Source of the DNA: Lepus europaeus
Taxonomy: Eukaryota > Chordata > Mammalia > Lagomorpha > Leporidae
Assembly: GCF_033115175.1 (NCBI RefSeq)
Contig: NC_084850.1
Coordinates: forward strand, 102,611,439 to 102,675,438
DNA: 64,000 bases
Direction: 5' to 3'
The notes beneath the pieces are model-generated. The model was not told the DNA's origin. It saw only the letters and a list, made by a program, of their open reading frames with translations, and did no database searches. Both the position numbers and the translations under genes were made by a program. Numbering within the stretch: position 1 is the first letter of the stretch; each line of letters begins with the position of its first letter. Below are positions 62,133-64,000 of this stretch, in pieces.

Positions 62133-62418
62133 CGCGGCCGGCACCATGGCACAGTGAGTTAATCCTCCTGTGGTGCCAGCATCCGATATGGGCGCCGGTT
62201 CTAGTCCTGGCTGCTCCTCTTCCGATCTAGTTCTCTGCTATAGCCTGGGAAAGCAATACAAGATGGCCCAAGTGCTTGGGCCCCTGCACCCATGTGGGAG
62301 ACCCGGAAGAAGCACCTGGATCCTGCCTAGCCTCAGCCATCACAGGCATCTGGGGAATGGGCCAGGGGATGGGAGCTCTCTGTGTTTCTCTTAGCCTCTC
62401 AAATAAAGAAATAAAGAT
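62133..62418 (+). mobile_element. CSINE
   Basis: GCGGCCGGCACCATGGCACA to CTCAAATAAAGAAATAAAG; middle shortened. Confidence 0.9.
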
Positions 62419-62599
62419 TGTAATAATCATTGCCTATTATTGCCTTGAACTTTCACCTGTTTTACTAAGCAGGCAATGCAATGTCAATCATCAGAGGTCA
62501 CATCACTCTAGCACCAACCCCTTTAAGAATCCTTAGGTTCAGTCAGGTCAATATCACCTTGCTTTTTCCCTACCAAGAGTAGCTTGCATAACTGCTGTC

Positions 62600-62905
62600 A
62601 TATAAGTTATGGGTAGAATTGCCCGGCAATTTCCACTTTCTCTAAGGGGGAAGCCAGGCGTCATCTATAAAATCCCACTGCTGTACGACCACCACGGTGT
62701 GAAGAGTCTCAAACTAGCCCCATGGAGAACTGAGAAACCCAGATAACAGCAGGAAGTGAGGTCTTACACATGTGAGGCTTGCTTCCAACTGCTAACTCTG
62801 TTCCAGCTGAGGCTAGAGAATGCCTGAACTAGACAGCTGCTTTTGTTTTAAGTCACTATGTTCAGGGAGGATTAATAATGCAACAATCGATAACTGGGAT
62901 AAATG
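62600..62905 (+). mobile_element. MLT1-type LTR fragment
   Basis: Shows AAGCCAGGCGTCATCT..., CCCATGGAGAACTGAG, the GCTTTTGTTTTAAGTCACTA end region and AATCGATAACTGG. A degenerate solo LTR piece. Confidence 0.6.
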
Positions 62906-62999
62906 CTTGAGAGGGAAAAAAATTGTGGAAAAGAGACAGAACAAGACAAGTGTACCATAAGTAAATTAGAGAAGGTGGTTGGGGAGGGTCTCCGGACAA

Positions 63000-63365
63000 G
63001 GGGACATTTGAGTTGAAACCTGAGGCAGTGAGGGACCAGGTCATTTGACTTTCTGGAACAAGTATATTGCAGGCAGAGGAAACAGAAAATACTGACACTT
63101 GGAAGGCAGGAACTGTTTGGCACGTTCTAAGAAAGAGCATCACAAAGGCTGGGCATAACACAGTGGGCCAGAAGGAGACTGGCAGGAAACTGAAGCACAG
63201 ATGTGGTGACACCAGCTCAGTAAGAACTCCTGAGTTTGACCCAGGAATTTTTGAGCAGAGATGTGACACAATCTGATTTATGGACACAAAGGTTTGCTTT
63301 GACATAGAAAACAGACTGTAGGGAAGAGAAGAATGCAAGCAGGGCAACCAGTTAGTGGGTTATCT
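63000..63365 (+). mobile_element. ancient interspersed repeat, split by CSINE2
   Basis: AACAGAAAATACTGACAC..., GGGCATAACACAGTGGGCCA and GAGCAGAGATGTGACACAAT are typical of an old mammalian repeat; it resumes at 63709. Confidence 0.45.
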
Positions 63366-63383
63366 TAATAATCCAGGTGAGAA

Positions 63384-63690
63384 GCCGGCGCCACGGCTCA
63401 CTAGGCTAATCCTCCGCCTTGCGGCGCCGGCACACCGGGTTCTAGTCCCGGTTGGGGCGCCAGATTCTGTCCCGGTTGCCCCTCTTCCAGGCCAGCTCTC
63501 TGCTGTGGCCAGGGAGTGCAGTGGAGGATGGCCCAAGTGCTTGGGCCCTGCACCCCATGGGAGACCAGGAGAAGCACCTGGCTCCTGCGGTGGCCATTGG
63601 AGGGTGAACCAACGGCAAAAAGGAAGACCTTTCTCTCTGTCTCTCTCTCTCACTGTCCACTCTGCCTGTCAAAAAATTAAAAAAAATTAA
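63384..63690 (+). mobile_element. CSINE2 with 18-bp target duplication
   Basis: TAATAATCCAGGTGAGAA at 63366-63383 and 63691-63708. The body lacks a segment of about 35 bp after GGCTCCTGC that other CSINE2 copies carry. Confidence 0.94.
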
Positions 63691-63708
63691 TAATAATCCA
63701 GGTGAGAA

Positions 63709-64000
63709 ATGATATGGGGTTAGGCCAGGAAGGTGCTTGGATTTTGGTTTTATTTTGAAGGCGGAACCAACAAGATGTACTGATGGATTCTAATGGGGTA
63801 GAAGAAAAAAAGTAGTCAAAGATGATCAACTTTGGATGGAAAAACTGAATATGGTTCTGGAAGTGTTTGATTTGAGGTGCCGCTGGACAGCTAAGGTGAT
63901 TGAGTATATGAGTCTAGGGGTCAGCAGAGTGGTTGTGGCTGAAGATATTTGAGAGCTATTATTTGGTAACTCATGTCGCAGTATTTCATGAGATCAGCTA
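63709..64000 (+). mobile_element. ancient interspersed repeat, continuation
   Basis: TTTTGAAGGCGGAACCAACA and GTGTTTGATTTGAGGTGCCG continue the repeat at 63000; it runs off the window. Confidence 0.45.

Noticed and set aside
62862-63347. 161-codon minus-strand ORF
   Set aside because: Lies across an MLT1 end and an ancient repeat; no start context, domain or splice evidence.

Overview
The window is mammalian nuclear DNA, almost certainly from a lagomorph and most likely the European rabbit. It is dense in tRNA-derived C-repeats (CSINEs) and carries rabbit-type L1 3' ends. Its one host gene is the complete coding part of RP2 (XRP2), which is X-linked in placental mammals. There is no sign of prokaryotic, plasmid or phage DNA.

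RP2 runs on the minus strand. The CpG-island promoter lies at about 50.3-51.2 kb. The coding exons are 50638-50739, 33800-34465, 29225-29339, 11051-11136 and 9575-9658. Together they give 1,053 nt, or 350 codons plus a stop, the same length as human RP2, with canonical GT/AG junctions throughout. The product is the myristoylated and palmitoylated GTPase-activating protein for ARL3. The catalytic Arg118 and the partner Glu138 are both present. A low-repeat stretch from about 9.57 down to 7.1 kb is probably the 3' UTR.

Intron 1 (16.2 kb) holds two processed pseudogenes on the RP2 strand: an almost open HNRNPA3 retrocopy (42101-43590) and a 5'-truncated NPM1 retrocopy (about 43981-44570). It also holds an internally deleted old L1 (38.4-41.85 kb) that has received a 264-bp insertion of unknown origin, and an MLT1 LTR. 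Intron 2 has a purine-rich simple repeat grown inside a SINE about 200 bp upstream of exon 3. Intron 3 (18 kb) holds a decayed Tigger1 DNA transposon, L1 tails, MER20/MER5-like hAT elements and a three-layer nest (old L1, then rabbit L1, then CSINE2).

Upstream of RP2 (51.2-64 kb) I see no gene, only repeats. The most notable is a 3.1-kb insertion (52101-55214). It splits a SINE, has 15-17 bp target-site duplications, starts like an L1 5' UTR and ends like a rabbit L1 3' UTR, but its middle does not look like L1 and has no long ORF. This is the best candidate in the window for something not fully described. Repeat family names were given from memory of consensus sequences and were not checked against a database.
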